Shown in pieces: positions 5,086 through 5,144 of a stretch of 5,144 bases of DNA. Both the position numbers and the translations under genes were made by a program. Numbering within the stretch: position 1 is the stretch's first letter; every line of letters begins with the position of its first letter. The notes under the pieces were generated by a model. The model did not search any database and was not told the DNA's origin. It saw only the letters and a list, made by a program, of their open reading frames with translations. This DNA comes from Propionibacteriaceae bacterium (GTDB taxonomy: Bacteria; Actinomycetota; Actinomycetes; Propionibacteriales; Propionibacteriaceae), in assembly GCA_024636075.1 (NCBI GenBank), contig JAGXHS010000196.1, positions 1 to 5,144 of the forward strand. The letters run 5' to 3'.

Positions 5086-5144
5086 CGCCAAGGACATCGG
5101 CCAGGTTGTAGCTGACTGGCTCCTCGAGCTGGTCGTAGGTGCAC
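5078..5144 (-). CDS. C-terminal end of an unidentified protein (partial)
   Basis: Twenty-one codons read in from the right edge (CTYDQLEEPVSYNLADVLGG then Ala) and stop at TGA 5080-5078. The composition (Glu, Asp, Leu, Val, Ala, no rare-residue excess) looks like genuine coding sequence, but the piece is too short to assign a family. It is in the same frame and strand as the VOC remnant, separated from it only by this TGA, so it is either the preceding gene of an operon or the N-terminal partner of a fused protein split by a nonsense change. Confidence 0.4.
   Translation of the reverse strand, partial: CTYDQLEEPVSYNLADVLGGA

Overview
This 5.1 kb window has the high G+C content and G/C-rich third codon positions of an Actinomycetota (high-G+C Gram-positive) chromosome. 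The tRNA gene lacks an encoded CCA end, which fits many members of that phylum. A propionibacterial-type host is possible, but the sequence alone does not establish it. Nothing marks a phage, insertion sequence, CRISPR array or defence island. The content looks like ordinary chromosome dominated by membrane transport.

Layout, left to right. Positions 1-175 hold no supportable gene but contain four short inverted repeats between 27 and 102. A tRNA-Gly (anticodon UCC) lies on the minus strand at 176-246. It is divergent from a plus-strand MscS-family mechanosensitive channel (about 330-1649), which has no Shine-Dalgarno sequence but has a promoter-like element placed as for a leaderless transcript. 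A 181-bp gap rich in palindromes and carrying a 16-bp tandem duplication leads to a plus-strand AGCS-family sodium:alanine/glycine symporter. That gene has a very strong ribosome binding site, and its most likely start is ATG at 1831, not the upstream GTG at 1762. It converges, across a 41-bp gap, on a minus-strand Bcr/CflA-type MFS exporter (3354-4580). Upstream of the exporter, also on the minus strand, is a VOC (glyoxalase/bleomycin-resistance fold) gene that appears damaged: the first beta-alpha unit of the fold is readable but has no in-frame start codon, and the open frame runs past the expected C-terminus into the exporter gene. A 21-residue C-terminal scrap of another minus-strand gene reaches the right edge.

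How the genes may work together: the channel (release of solutes on hypo-osmotic shock) and the symporter (amino-acid uptake) are unrelated units that happen to be adjacent. The VOC protein and the drug-type exporter could have formed a small two-gene detoxification or resistance unit before the VOC frame was disrupted, but this is inference. I found no convincing undescribed system. The best leads are the broken VOC gene, the operator-like leader of the symporter and the possible leaderless start of the channel.
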